Below are positions 1 through 11,570 of a stretch of 64,000 bases of DNA, in pieces. The first letter of the stretch is position 1, and the number at the start of each line of letters is the position of its first letter. The DNA is from Homalodisca vitripennis (lineage: Eukaryota > Arthropoda > Insecta > Hemiptera > Cicadellidae): positions 29,931,001-29,995,000 of the forward strand of contig NC_060211.1 in the NCBI RefSeq assembly GCF_021130785.1, read 5' to 3'. The position numbers and the translations under genes are program-made. Under the pieces are notes generated by a model, which was given only the letters and a program-made list of their open reading frames with translations, was not told where the DNA came from and did no database searches.

Positions 1-546
1 TACTTTTTTTTCGCTTGGGGAGGCCTACTGCCATGCACTTAAGCCTCAAGGGCTTTTTGTGCACCTCGGAAACACACCATGAGGCCTACCAGTCTATAAT
101 TTCAGCAGTTCCAAAAACCGCCGAAAACAACCTATCAGGTCCTCCTGGGGAAATTCACCACCCCTGTCCAAAATACCAAAGATGGCATACCGCTCCCTTG
201 CTATTGAAGGGCAATCAAAGAGCAGGTGCTCAGCAGTTTCATCCTGCTCATTACACATTCTGCAGAGCAGATCCTCCTGAAGGATGCTGGCTCTGTGAAG
301 ATGCTTCCTCAGGTGACCATACCCCGTGATAAGACCAATAACCCGAGAAGACATTGATCTATTTAATGAGAGAAGGTCCGACGCCACCCTGGAGGAAGGC
401 GTCTGTAATACCATTCTGCTCATTCTCAAGCCCGGATGCAACCTCCACCTTCTCTCATGCTCCGCGCGAACCCATTTCGAGATAATCCTAGAAGATTCAC
501 ACCTTGGAACACCGCAGAACGGTTGAGGGCCCGTCATAATTGTCAC
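1..546 (-). mobile_element. 3' end of R1/LOA-type non-LTR retrotransposon (5'-truncated)
   Basis: The minus-strand frame 546-94 encodes about 150 residues that match, with few changes, the C-terminal part of the pol protein of the plus-strand element at 15519-18090. It includes a knuckle of the form C-x2-C-x8-H-x4-C (LCRMCNEQDETAEHLLFDC) that closes many non-LTR ORF2 proteins. The 3' untranslated part (93-1) also matches the sibling and ends in an A-rich tail (T-rich on plus). The piece begins at the residues that follow RNase H in the sibling, so it is a classic 5'-truncated insertion. The frame is open throughout, so it is younger or better preserved here than the other copy. It lies in, or beyond the 3' side of, the kinase gene on the same strand. 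Confidence 0.85.
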
Positions 547-1034
547 TGAGCCCCAGTGTGGTACTTTAGTATTATCCAGAGACCACTAGTTTTAGAAGAG
601 GTTTTCGTAACGGGGACAAAAAATGTGAAACTTATGTCTTTATGTAAATTGATTAGTTTTTCTGCCTCCAAAAAGGAAGCAATGTCAGCGAGAAGGAGGC
701 CACTCTGTCTCTATCTACTATTTGTAATTAGACTATATGAGAAGATAAATACATACATATGTGTTACATATATAACACGTTAACGAGCACTCACATGATT
801 TGACCTTGAATTTACATAATATTTTGTGGGATGTTTTTCTTTTTTTACCAGAAATATAGAGTGGCGCCCTCACTGATGGCCAGAGGCATTTCTGATCAGT
901 ACTTCCCTTTTAATATCCCCTGGAATCCCTTAAAAAATGTATTTCCTAAACGACCGTAATTGTTATTACTATATCCAAAAATTCAATTTTAACTTATACA
1001 AGGCAGGATAAAAAAGTTTTTAAACTAAGGTATA
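547..1034. other. no gene seen (intronic or intergenic)
   Basis: AT-rich sequence between two transposon fragments. I see no exon-like segment and no known element in it. Confidence 0.5.
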
Positions 1035-1480
1035 AAAAAAGGTTAATAACCTCCGAATTGAATACACTTGGTCAACCTGTTCGGAAGACTACTTATGCCT
1101 TCGTAAAAAATTGTTTCCTCCTGGTCTGCAAACCACTGTTCTGTAGCAGCTTTCACGGACTCCAAGTTCTCAAATCTCCTTCCTTTAAGCTGTTTTTTAA
1201 AGTTGGGAAACAGAAAATAATCACTAGGCACCAGATCTGGACTCCTCGCTCGAAACAACACTCCCGCAGGGCAGCCTGTCCAATACAAGACTGTTGAACT
1301 GGAGCTTTGTCAAGCAGTAGAACATCTCTGCTGATCACTCCTTGACTCCTTTCAATATGGCTTGTCTTAAATTCCGGAGTAGATTGGCATAATATTCCCC
1401 TGTTACTAAAGTTCTTCTCTTGTCAAGGTAATTAATCAACAGTATACCTTTGGAATCCCAAAAAACTGGGGCTATCACTT
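1035..1480 (-). mobile_element. mariner transposase fragment (C-terminal half, disrupted)
   Basis: Reading minus from about 1480, the pieces are a first catalytic Asp context (VFWDSKGILLINYLDKRRT), then EYYANLLRNLRQAI, a stop, a degraded DNAPVH-like segment (LLLDKAPVQQS), and after a frame change SPDLVPSDYFLFPNFKKQLKG and TKCIQFGGY. These are the order and wording of mariner (DD34D) transposase residues from about 150 to the C terminus. At least one stop and one frame change make it non-functional. No clear terminal repeat pair was found; the 5' half is absent. It sits within the last intron (or just downstream) of the kinase gene visible here. Confidence 0.85.
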
Positions 1481-1898
1481 TGCAAAAGAAAACTTCAGTT
1501 CCATAAAATTTGGTACTAAAAGTAAAAAACTGTCATCATTTTAAAACTGCATGATAATTATATTTGGATTTTTTATGATTATACATTACCAAATTTCAGT
1601 GTTGAAACCGAAGCTATTATTAAATTGAAATATATTTTTAAAAGCACTACAGATAGAAAACAAAGCATTTTCAGACACTCAAAATTCATTCATTTTTTTC
1701 TGCATGTTAAGAAAAATCCTGTTTCCTTCATTTCCAGACAAATGTTCTATTTGAGTTTTTGTGCTATAAACTGTGTTCCCTTTAACTTTAACTGATATTT
1801 TTTACTAATTCCAAATAGAATGTCGATTACTTTGTGCACAGCCCACATAAAAAAATTGCATTTTCAGAAAATTACATTTTAAGTGAAGAGTGACTAAC

Positions 1899-2112
1899 CC
1901 AGGTAAGTGTAGAGATGACTGAGTACTCTTGCTGGCTGGACCTCTATAGGTGCCACTTCACTTATGGTCTGCACATGGATGTCATGTTGCAAAAGCTTGT
2001 CTCTGATATCGTTGTCTTCTGCCAGTATAACTACTTGTACCACCACATCGGGCTTCTTCTCCGAGCAGAGTCTGCGGTTCAGCGGATCCAGCTCTCCTAC
2101 AGCCAGAAATCC
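1899..2112 (-). CDS. PHKA: PHKA exon 9 (last exon in window)
   Basis: 71 codons plus one base, from [15 protein letters not shown] to HLYTYL and the first base of the next glycine codon. The acceptor is ctgtctacag and the donor gttagt. No continuation exon is recognisable between here and position 1. Confidence 0.92.
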
Positions 2113-5100
2113 CTGTAGACAGGAGCCAGCATTTGTGCAAAGTTTTAAGAACAAATATTTTTCAGTAATTGCACTAAAAGTTATTGCAGTTAGCTCCTAA
2201 ATGTCACGACTGTTAAAACTGATGCAGTACCAAACATGTGCCAAATAATGACATAATTCAATGTATTTTGCAGAAGTTTTAGACACTTTTTTTATGTAAA
2301 TGAACAATCTTCATGCAAATACAGAAAAGTGGTTTTATAATTCTGCCAATGTTCTGAGCCAGATAAATCTATCCAGATAACACTTACTTAATATATTTAG
2401 AATTTTTATATATAGAATTTAAAACCTTAAAAAATATAATGCTAAACATGTAGATGAGATTATAAAGTTTAAAAAAAAGTGAAGATTTTAGAGTTAAAAA
2501 GACTATTGTCTTCTATCATCTAAGGTATTTTAATGATAAAAATGTTCGTCTAAATACAATTTTCAGTAAAATTCAGGTAAAATAAAAACTGGTTCATGAA
2601 TAAAAAGAGAGAACTAAATGGAACTAAGGAGAAGTTTTGTTATACACTTACAACAAGAATTATAATCTCAAAAGCATACCTTTATTTTAAGCAACAAATT
2701 TAAGAATCCTCAGCTAATTCTAACTCTTTAGAAACGATAGATCCCTCTACTTTAAGTGGAACATAATAAATTAACAGAACGGTTTTAAATAGTATGTTAT
2801 AGCAATATTAGCTTATTTTGAAGCATATATTATGTACAGGGTGAGGCATAAAGGATGGATGTTTTTAGAACAGATAGTATTCTGATCTGGGTAGTGGGAG
2901 TGGGGCGACTAAAGTGGCCATGTGTTCGGTAGAACATAACATTTTGTCTAGTCATTGTTTAGTCGTCATCATGGAGTCGTGGAGTGTGCAACACCGTGTG
3001 TTTACTTACGACAATTTTGTTCGTAATAATGTGAGTATTGTTGCAGTTCAGCGCGACTTTCGTCGTCATTTCAATCTTGCGAGAAATAACAGTGTACCCA
3101 CTCGTAACACCATTTTACGTTGGGTTCAATAATTTCGGTCAGTAGGAACAGTGATGAATAAACGACCGCTAGGGGCTCATCGCACTTTACACACTCCAGA
3201 AAATGTGGAAAGAGTTCGGCAAGCCATACTCCGTAGTCCTGGTCGATCTGCTAGGAGACATTCTTCTGAACTGAACATCAGTAATCGGTCAGTAAGGCGT
3301 ATTTTACATAATGATCTAGGATTTCATCCCTACAAAATTGCCATGGTTCAACAATTGAATCCTGGCGATTATGTAAAGCGGCTACATTTTTCTCGAGAAA
3401 TGAAGGCCATACTTGACAAAAATGAAAACATCATTTTGTTTACGACAGATGAAGCACATTTTCATTTGAATGGTACCGTTAATCATCAGAACTGTCGTTA
3501 TTGGTCAGATGAAAATCCAAATTTAATGCATGAGAGACCATAACACAGTCCCAAGGTGACAGTTTGGTGTGCTGTGAGCAGTACAGTTGTTATTGGTCCA
3601 TACTTTTTTGAAGACGACAACGGGACCACTGTAACTGTAACCTCGGAACGTTATAGACAGATGTTCACTGAATTATTCCTACTTGAACTAAGAAGAAAAC
3701 GTATTCCTATCCGGCAAGTATGGTTTCAGCAGGACGGGGCGACAGCTCACACAGCAAGAAATTCAATGGAAGCAATTCGGGCATCATTTCTCGGTTTAGT
3801 GACATTGATTGGCCTCCTCGTTCCTCAGACCTGTCCATGTGCAACTACTTCTTGTGGGGTTTCCTCAAGTCACGTGTTTACCAGCATAAACCACGTACAG
3901 TTCAAGAACTAAAGGAAGCAATTCGTGTGGAAGTCGAACAAATTGGCAGGGCAATGTTAAAAAGAGTAGAAGCCAACTTCCGAGAGCGGCTTGTAAAGTG
4001 CATCGCTGAAAACGGCCGTAACTTGTCAGATGTTGTTTTCAAACATTAATTTTCTAAAGTGGTAAGATGATGTGAATACTATACTGAAAATAAATGTTTT
4101 TTTATGCACAGGTAACAACATATTGCTTTTTTGAAAACCGTTCATCCTTTCCGCCTCACCCTGTATAATGTAAAAACAGAAAAATCAAGTGTTTATAGAA
4201 AGAAGTAATCGTATAAATACGTATTAGTTATCAGAACAACATAAAAACATTCTCATTAATTTAAAAACCTTTGAACAGACAAATCCGGCCTAAGCCGTAC
4301 AGTGTATAAGGGCATCCTTGTCTCCTTACAATATTTTTAAAGTGATCGCTAACAATGAAAATGTCAACATTTTAATTTCAAGTCACTATTTAATTTTATC
4401 AATACTATGAACTATTTACGCACGTCCTGCAGCAGCTTGCCCAGGATGTAGAGGGACTGGGCCCAGAGGAAAGGACAGCGTCCGATGGCCTGGCGCTGCT
4501 GGCTGCCTGGCTCCTGGTACTCAGCGTCTACTCGGTCTAGCGGAACACAATAGAGTTCTGGTACCAGCCTGGTTCCATCATCTGCCTTTAGCATCACCTG
4601 CACACCACCATTATCAACGTCATCATCATTCTAACAGATGAGCTCTAGCGATAATTAATTACCACTCCCAACAATACAAACTTTACCATAGAAATCTTAG
4701 ACTGATCATAGAATTTTTCAGATCACACGAAATTGAAAATTAGAGGTCTAACTATATTACAAACTAAAGCTAGTTTCATAATTATTCAAACCTGATTGAT
4801 ATTTAGTCTTATACTGTTAATTCCCCCTACAGTAAAATAATACTAATTTGTCATTATTATTTATTTATGTAAAATATTATTTTAATCAAAACATAGAAAT
4901 AATAATTCTTTTAGTTTTAAGAAAATTAAAATAAATAATTTATGTAAATAATAAGTTTATGAATTGTGATAATTTCTTTAGTTATCTAATAAAAATTGTT
5001 TTATGGACTATAATGTTTTGATTTGTTTGTTTTATGAATATGAAAAATGTTAAAATGCAAGTTATTTGTTAAAAATCCAATATCATATAAAAATGTGGAA

Positions 5101-8100
5101 GATGTTATTGATATAGTTTAGGGATTCCATATACGTACACATTAAACAAAATGTTAACTTGAGTCATATTCCACACAAATATTTTCCACAAAACATAGGA
5201 GATGTAATTGACGAACACTGAAAACACTTCCATCACGATATTTTAAGTATGGACAAGAAGAAATAGAGTTCAAATGCAGCCTAATGTTGTAGAATTTAGC
5301 TGTCCCTTAATTAAAATTAATATTCTGTCAAAAAAGAAACTTACCTCTTCCAAAGCGAGATCGTACTCTGCAACTAATTCCTTATTGTTTTGAAAACAGT
5401 AATCAAGTTTAAGGTAGCAAAAGAAGAGAGGCCATTCACACTCAATCTTTTCAAACATTCTGAGCTCCCAAGGATCGTAATAGAGTCGGTTAGGATCCTA
5501 TAACAACAAAACACATAATGTCAATACAGTAGTTGTATAACTATTTACGTATCTAAGACATAATTGACTAATACTTCATTTGAGTACGTACTTCACGTGG
5601 TGTTTTGTAGCCATCTCGTAGGAAACGTTTGCAACCGTATTTACCCTGAAGCTTGGAGATTATTGCATTTCTTGTGTGGTGTATAAGAGCAGGGTCGTCC
5701 ACAGCAAACGCTGGAAAACTGATGACAGACAACAACCCACTGTCGAGCTCCTTCGAACTGGACTCTCTAGGCAGCATTGACTGCAACAAAATAAGTATTT
5801 AGTCAAATTATCCTTGAAACATTAAAATGAACTAACTATTTATGTCGTCTTCTTGATCTGTTGATCTTCCTTTTCAATATTATTCACTTCTCCCTTACTT
5901 AATTATCTTTATTACAAAATCTTCAGAGCTATACCTTAATGATACTCCTTTAAATCTCTCTTTTCATAACATTTCACACTAAAACCAATTACCTGTCTAC
6001 ATAAATTTAAATAGGAATTTTCAAAGATGTAAAATTTGCAATGAAGTATCTGTACTATTTAAGGTAACAAAAGAAACTATTGGATCCACAGTTTACTAAA
6101 CTTTGGTTGGGTTAACGACTTCTTACAATTTTTATCCAACGCTAATTACCTTTCCTAATCCAAACTAATCTAATGAAATTGAACGTAATCTAACCTAGGT
6201 AAGTATGTTGTATTTGGCGTCATGCTACAGCTCTGCCCATATTAGGTATTATGTACAATACATTAACCATAAAATATGCAACACCTGTTGATTTCAGTCG
6301 CTCTATATAATGTATTATTTCACACATTGTTAGTAACATATACAATGATAAATGTTACCAATTAAAATATCTGTTTGGTTACTATATCAAAGCCCTTTTT
6401 TGAATATAAAACAAAACAAATATTGCCACAACTTTATTTTTCAAATATATATTACAACTTTTTATTCCTTTTAATTATTTCCTATATCTTTTTATAAATT
6501 TATTTACGGATAGTTATCGTCTTATTGGAGGAATCTAGATTACAGCTTGGTAAACTACAGTAAATTCTGTAAATAATGGCAAATAGCACCGGTTCATTCT
6601 GAAACACGATACTCCTTTCCTTACCTGCAAAACAGCCTGACACTTCTGAGCCTCATCTGCCAAAACATGGATGATGGAGGAGGGGCCACCCCGAGCTCCA
6701 AACAGGTCTAACTCGTTCATGGCCTCCAAAGCAGCTTTGGCCATCCCGATAGAACTGGCATTGAGCTCGGGCATTCCGTGGTTTGCCTTGTCTCCTCTTT
6801 CCCATATCCCATAATCCTACCCAAAGATACTCAATATGAGCGACAAGTTTTCATGTTCAAAACAAAACCGTTTGAATTTTACAACAAAAAAGTGCAAAAA
6901 CAATAGGTTACGAATTATATATTTAATTTCAATTGAATTGTGAGTAAAGAAGATCAATTAAATCTAGGGAAAGTGTTGAAACTTATTCAAACTTTCCAGT
7001 TAAAATTAACAGTAGTACAATCAGAAAAAAATTAATCAAACAACAAAAGAATAAATACTTTTATAATATACTGTACATACAGATTAATATAATAGTGAAC
7101 AGATTTTTAAAGCAGGATCAATTTTTTTAATGACTAAAGAAGTAAATAATAAATCTAAAAATAGGTTTGTTTAAACATTTAACATATACTTACTGGGACA
7201 CAATATGCAGATTCTATGTAGAACACCAAGTTTTGGATGAGAGCTACTTCATCAAGGCTGAATACAATTTGTAGTCCTGTAATCAAACAGTTTTTTGTTC
7301 TCTTAGGAAAAGAATCTTAGAATTTGTACCTAGAACTAAAAGGACCTTTGCGCTGCTTCCGGAGTGAAAGATATTCTGGATGGGTAAGGTTGGGTGTAGG
7401 GAGGGGTGTCTCCTGTCGAGATCCAAGAAGGAGAATTTAGGGCATTAATCTCAGTCATCTCCCCTCGGAAGAAGGAGAAGACAACTCTGACCCAGCCTCT
7501 CCAGTCAAAGCACGAAGGGGTGGCACGTCCTTAAGTCTAGACTAGCAAGAACCTTTGACTCTTAGGGAACCCCACCTACTCCAACAGTTATCTCCTGCAG
7601 TAGACTAGACCTATCTAACTACCCTTGCACCCCAGAATCTCGACATTTGCGGATAGTGGTGTGCCGCTCCTGGAATATCCATAAGGTTGCCCATATTTAA
7701 GTAGCATATCTGGTTTTGCTGTGCCAAGTCTGCATTCAACTGTAAGGTATAAAAACTAGCCAGAAGTGAACCCTTCTGGGGTAATCAAACATATTACTGG
7801 ACTACATTTAACTAACATATACTTGAGCTATGATTAATGTTAACGCGCTTTCATAACTTACTATTTCTCTGCTTCATCATATAATATTATAGTTATTATA
7901 CGTGATAAACATCAATACATTTCAAACTTTCTATTACATTATGTTATACTTTTTTTGTTAGGGCCCAAGTGTCACATGTCAGCTAATACAACTCATTGTC
8001 AGTAATACGTTTATCTCCCCCAAGAGGGTTCACTTCCGGCCGGCTTATAATTTCCCAGTTAAACCTAAACTGGGTACAGTAAAAACCAGAGTGTCACCTC

Positions 8101-11048
8101 CTCTGAGCAACTCCTCGGATGTCCTGGAGTGGCACATCACTATCCACAAATGTTGAGATATTGGGGTAAAAAGGTGAATCAATACGTTTAGTTACTTTCG
8201 AGGATGACTGTTGAAGTGAGTTGAGCTTCTTTAGTTGTAAAGGCAGTTGCTATCCTTAACATGCTATCGTTAACACTGAAACAGAGCTTATCTCCCGTTC
8301 TTCCAAGGTAACATGACTGAGATATAAAGCCTGCTATCCCTCCACATGTGATCTTGAAAGGAGATGGCCCCTACCACCAACCTTAACCATTAACCATCCT
8401 CAAAATCCTATCACTCCGGAAGCAACTGCAAAGTATTTTTAGGATTAACTGCATTAAAGGTTAAGTCCTAAGTTACTTGTGTCAAGTGAACAAGAAAAAA
8501 CAGAAAATACTTTCAACACAAGAAATAAAAAGTTCCTGAAGAGACCACTTATCAATTATATGACTTTACAATACAGTAATAACGTTGAACATTGTGCTTG
8601 TATTGGTTGTTGTGAAGTACTTGATAAAGATAGTCTTGCTATCGAAAGGCTTCACAGAATAAAAGTTTTAAGATATTGCTTGTGTATATTTGTAAAGTAG
8701 TGATTACATTATAGTCCACAACTGGACATGGTTGTCTATTAAAAACAACTCGGCTGTTTCACAAATAAGTGATATTGAGGGTTGATAAACTGACACCAAG
8801 TATCACTAATATGATTGACACTGAGTCACAAATATGTGATATTGCTTCACAAAATTACTTATTGTCAGTCAATTTACAATGTAGAGGTATACCTGAGGCA
8901 GTCATCTGTGCCAGGACGAGCAGGTAAAGGGAGATGGCGTCTACCTGCAAATGTCCCCACTCGTTATCCCCCACCACCGTCTGTCCTGTGGATGAACTGT
9001 ACTTGGCGTGTATAGCATCCAATGGGTTCTGGGTGATCTTGAACTTTTCCACTTTGCTTTTCTGCTGCATCATCGCCATCAGTAACCCTCGCATCAACTT
9101 CACACAACACTGCACATACGGATCAATTGTTTACAAAACATGTTTTATTAATTTGCAACACTTAAAGGATTTTTTTTCAACCTAAAAACTTAGTTTGACA
9201 AGCATGAACCACACAGTAACGTATACACTGGAGAATACATGTGCGGTGGTCTCTCATCTGCCGACATTGCATGAGCAAACGTTGGATTAGATTAAGTAAC
9301 ATTGAATTAGATTAAGTTACGTTGAATTAGATTAAGTTATGTTGGATACCAATGAAATGAACTACATTTTCGTGCAACAGTTGACTTTCTCATTGTTTGG
9401 AAATAGAATGACTAAAACACAAGAGTGTTGAGGTCCTCTTAACAGTAAACATGGCATGGAACGGCTACATGGTAGTGAAATCAATCATTACATTGACAAT
9501 GATGGACTTTCTTCCTCTTCAACTGATGAAACTGAATTCATGGGTCATGTTACTACAGAACAACTACAAGTGGAAAAGGAAAACAGTTTCGGTGACAATT
9601 CTGAGTCTGATTTGAACGATCAAGCTAAACCTACACCAACTACTGTAACTAACATTTATCATCATATTATTAAATTTAGGAAAACATATTTTAACATATT
9701 GAACAAGACTTCTTGAAATTTTCATTCAAATATATACACATAAACAAAATGTATCATTCTTTATTTAAATTACTACTAAAACCTATGGAAACATTGGATT
9801 TCCTAAGTGTATGGGTTACGTCAATGGGTTGATGCAGTAGCAGCCTTTACTATAATGATAAAAAAACATACTCCATTCAAATTGAGAAAAATCATCCTAT
9901 AATTGGAAGAAATTGTAAAGTAACTTTTTTCTTGAACTTTTCACCAAAGTTTTTTACCTAATATTCAATAATGGCAGATGGTCCTCAACATTAGTATGGC
10001 CATCTTTAAATACTAAGAAAATGATTTCCTACTAAAAACTTTATATGGGAAGTACAAGTAAAATTACATATAACACATTACATAGTGAGTCTAACACATT
10101 TACCTTTATATAATCTATTATATTGTGTATATACATTAAACTTTCTCCCTAACTAAAAGTTGTCAACATAGTTTACTTAGTTGGTAATAGTAGATTTTAG
10201 GTAATAATGTTTAAATAAACTTATACAAAAATAGCCTACTTAATTCTAGTTATTGGACACTGATTATACACATAATATATTTCAGCTTAAAAGAAAATTG
10301 AGGAATTAGTCGCATACATACATTTCTTTCAAAAAAGTTTTTAAACATTACCACAAGAAATAATTTACTTTGATTAAACCACATTTGAGTATTTTTGCCT
10401 CAATTACCAATCTGAGACAAGAGAGAGAAAGAAATAATAAGTCATAAGTTGTTTAGTACAGTAAAGTAATTTGTTATATTTTAAAATTAAATTTGTAAAG
10501 AAACAAACAAAATATCTATACTTCACCAGAAAATTATTTATTTATTTTGCCTGTTTGTGATGGAACTACGTAACTGTCTATTATCATAAACAATTGCTCA
10601 AAATAGTGTACTTAAAAGTTGTTTACCTGTTCTAATTCATACGTCTTGGCTCTATCTTCGTCCATATCAGCAATTTTCTTGTAAGCCATTGACAGACCCC
10701 AGACAGCCAGAATACAATACACATTATCTCGTATCCAGGCATGCTCATTTTCTTTGCTTGCAGGAAACAATCCGGTCACAGGATGCTGTAACAATCTCTT
10801 ACTTGCAACACAACAATTGGTAATGAACAAACACCTTACTCAGTTAATTTTCAATCTGTAAGTATACATCATAATAATTATTTATAAACGAAACAAAATA
10901 TCAATTTTTCTATTCTTATAAAGAATAAGAGATTTAGTAAAGAAGTATGAAATTGTTGAATGCTTACCTGGTGACACATTATAAGTTTATGGACCACCCC
11001 GCTGATAATAATCCAGTCGGAACACCAGAGTTACTTCTACTTCCGCAT
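1899..11048 (-). CDS. PHKA: phosphorylase b kinase regulatory subunit alpha, N-terminal part (9 exons, 3' end outside window)
   Basis: Regulatory alpha subunit of phosphorylase kinase, the cytosolic (alpha beta gamma delta)4 complex that activates glycogen phosphorylase. Nine minus-strand exons were joined by reading splice sites: 11048-10968, 10785-10627, 9109-8893, 7276-7194, 6816-6625, 5780-5592, 5497-5345, 4597-4424, 2112-1899. All junctions keep phase, giving 486 codons. Landmarks are the MRSRSNSGV start, [100 protein letters not shown] and [12 protein letters not shown], which together form the GH15 glucoamylase-like domain. Wording is alpha-like ([28 protein letters not shown]), not beta. 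Family proteins exceed 1,100 residues, so the C-terminal calmodulin-binding part lies left of position 1. Exon 1 carries three one-base insertions. Introns hold several transposons. Confidence 0.95.
2837..4163 (+). mobile_element. complete but inactive Tc1/mariner-superfamily transposon
   Basis: Terminal inverted repeats begin CAGGGTGAGGCATAAAGGAT on the left and match CAGGGTGAGGCGGAAAGGAT read inward from the right. The flanks are TA on both sides (2835-2836 and 4164-4165), the standard target duplication. Length is 1,327 bp. One transposase, written in pieces, fills the inside. It lies in the intron between kinase exons 8 and 9, opposite to the gene. Confidence 0.95.
2971..4049 (+). pseudogene. 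Tc1/mariner-superfamily transposase, broken
   Basis: DDE transposase that would cut and paste its own element. The likely start is ATG 2971 ([20 protein letters not shown]), a helix-turn-helix N terminus. The catalytic contexts are [10 protein letters not shown] (first Asp), [12 protein letters not shown] (second Asp, 3733) and [16 protein letters not shown] (third acidic residue, 3828). Disruptions are a TAA after RWVQ at 3130, a TAA after NLMHERP at 3541, and a length change near 3775-3795 where the frame moves. The second and third catalytic codons are only 92 bases apart, so roughly 16 bases look lost compared with relatives I recall, which have about 36 residues between them. The C terminus (NLSDVVFKH) is intact. 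Confidence 0.9.
4424..4597 (-). CDS. PHKA: PHKA exon 8
   Basis: 58 codons, phase 0, from [15 protein letters not shown] to [11 protein letters not shown]. The acceptor is tggtgtgcag and the donor gtgcgt. The following 2.3-kb intron contains the whole Tc1/mariner-type element at 2837-4163. Confidence 0.93.
5345..5497 (-). CDS. PHKA: PHKA exon 7
   Basis: 51 codons, phase 0, from [15 protein letters not shown] to DLALEE. The acceptor is gttgttatag and the donor gtaagt. [15 protein letters not shown] is the family signature for this position. Confidence 0.95.
5592..5780 (-). CDS. PHKA: PHKA exon 6
   Basis: 63 codons, phase 0, from [13 protein letters not shown] to GYKTPRE. The acceptor is ttgttgcag and the donor gtacgt. 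It includes [12 protein letters not shown] and [13 protein letters not shown]. Confidence 0.95.
6625..6816 (-). CDS. PHKA: PHKA exon 5
   Basis: 64 codons, phase 0 at both ends, from [10 protein letters not shown] to KCQAVLQ. The acceptor is tttgggtag and the donor gtaagg. It contains [19 protein letters not shown], the most conserved block of the domain. Confidence 0.95.
7194..7276 (-). CDS. PHKA: PHKA exon 4
   Basis: 83 bases encode [16 protein letters not shown] through ESAYCVP. The acceptor is gattacag and the donor gtaagt. The exon is too short to stand out by ORF length and was found from homology and phase with its neighbours. The head-to-head dispersed repeat lies just 5' of it in the gene. 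Confidence 0.93.
7297..8475. repeat. head-to-head pair of dispersed repeat family A
   Basis: Left arm about 7297-7790, right arm about 8019-8475 as its inverted relative. Both outer ends carry a TCTTAGGA-like start, then GCTTCCGGAGTGA, and both inner ends carry a GAAGTGAACCC motif. The same family occurs at 46285-46660 (plus) and 55690-56160 (minus). No coding frame is recognised. It may be a non-autonomous DNA element; that is inference. It sits in the intron between kinase exons 3 and 4. Confidence 0.75.
8893..9109 (-). CDS. PHKA: PHKA exon 3
   Basis: 72 codons plus one base, from [10 protein letters not shown] to LAQMTAS, with acceptor tatgtgcag and donor gtatac. It carries [14 protein letters not shown]. 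The split glycine codon completes correctly with exon 4. Confidence 0.95.
9283..9347 (+). repeat. three tandem copies of a 20-bp unit
   Basis: The unit GTTGAATTAGATTAAGTTAC and close variants occur three times in a row (GGATTAGATTAAGTAAC, then GAATTAGATTAAGTTAC, then GAATTAGATTAAGTTAT). Confidence 0.8.
9453..9716 (+). CDS. short acidic ORF, possible transposase N-terminus remnant
   Basis: An open frame of about 87 codons from an ATG, rich in Asp, Glu and Ser ([24 protein letters not shown]). Acidic, serine-rich starts like this are typical of piggyBac-type transposases, but no catalytic region follows and I do not recognise the protein. It lies inside an intron of the kinase gene on the opposite strand. 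Function unknown; it may be chance. Confidence 0.25.
   Translation, partial: GMERLHGSEINHYIDNDGLSSSSTDETEFMGHVTTEQLQVEKENSFGDNSESDLNDQAKPTPTTVTNIYHHIIKFRKTYFNILNKTS
10627..10785 (-). CDS. PHKA: PHKA exon 2
   Basis: 53 codons, phase 0 at both ends, from [10 protein letters not shown] to TYELEQ. The acceptor is ttgttacag and the donor gtaaac. It contains the RDNVY and [10 protein letters not shown] segments of the glucoamylase-like fold. Confidence 0.95.
10968..11048 (-). CDS. PHKA: PHKA exon 1 (start codon; three one-base insertions)
   Basis: The ATG at 11048 and the donor GTAAGC after 10968 frame 81 bases. Read straight they hit stops at once. Removing one base at each of three runs (the AA after ATGCGG, the CC near the middle, and the GGGG before TGGTCC) gives a 26-codon reading that starts MRSRSNSGVRL and ends IMCHQ, the expected start of the alpha subunit. 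The three changes sum to three bases, so the exon end is back in phase. Either consensus errors or real decay; all later exons are clean, which favours error. Confidence 0.85.
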
Positions 11049-11570
11049 GGTTTAGTTTTAGGCGATCTTCTTATAATGAATAATTTCTATTTGCAGTGTT
11101 CAGAACCCTGAATACAAAAAAAAACATTGTAACTCAGAAACTACAAATGCAAGCCCAATATTACATTAATGTATTAAAGAAATGTGTTTTTGTAATATGA
11201 AGGCAACTTACGTTATACATCCAATACATAATTTATTACAAAAACCAACCAGTTAACAATTTAGTTATTGTAATTGTGAAGAACATTAATAATACTAATA
11301 AAACAAATTGAGTAACATTAAATTTCCGATTAAACAAGCAGTTATCCATAGCCTCGCACTCAATTTCCTGTTTTACAGCTGGGACATCGTATGCAATATC
11401 CTTTTTAAATGGCAAACCAAAAACTTGTGTGATAAGTACGATACTGAAAATTATTCCATCCTCCTGGTACATTTTTTAGTAAATAATTGGACTTTAAGTT
11501 AAACGAGCAATATTTTGAGGCCCTGAAGTCAGAAAGTGAAACAGCTTTTATAAGAACCAATGAAATAAAA

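Noticed and set aside
10612..10830. The full open frame around kinase exon 2 as a complete small protein
   Set aside because: Consensus splice sites at 10785 and 10627 trim it to a phase-0 exon; the residues outside do not match the family.
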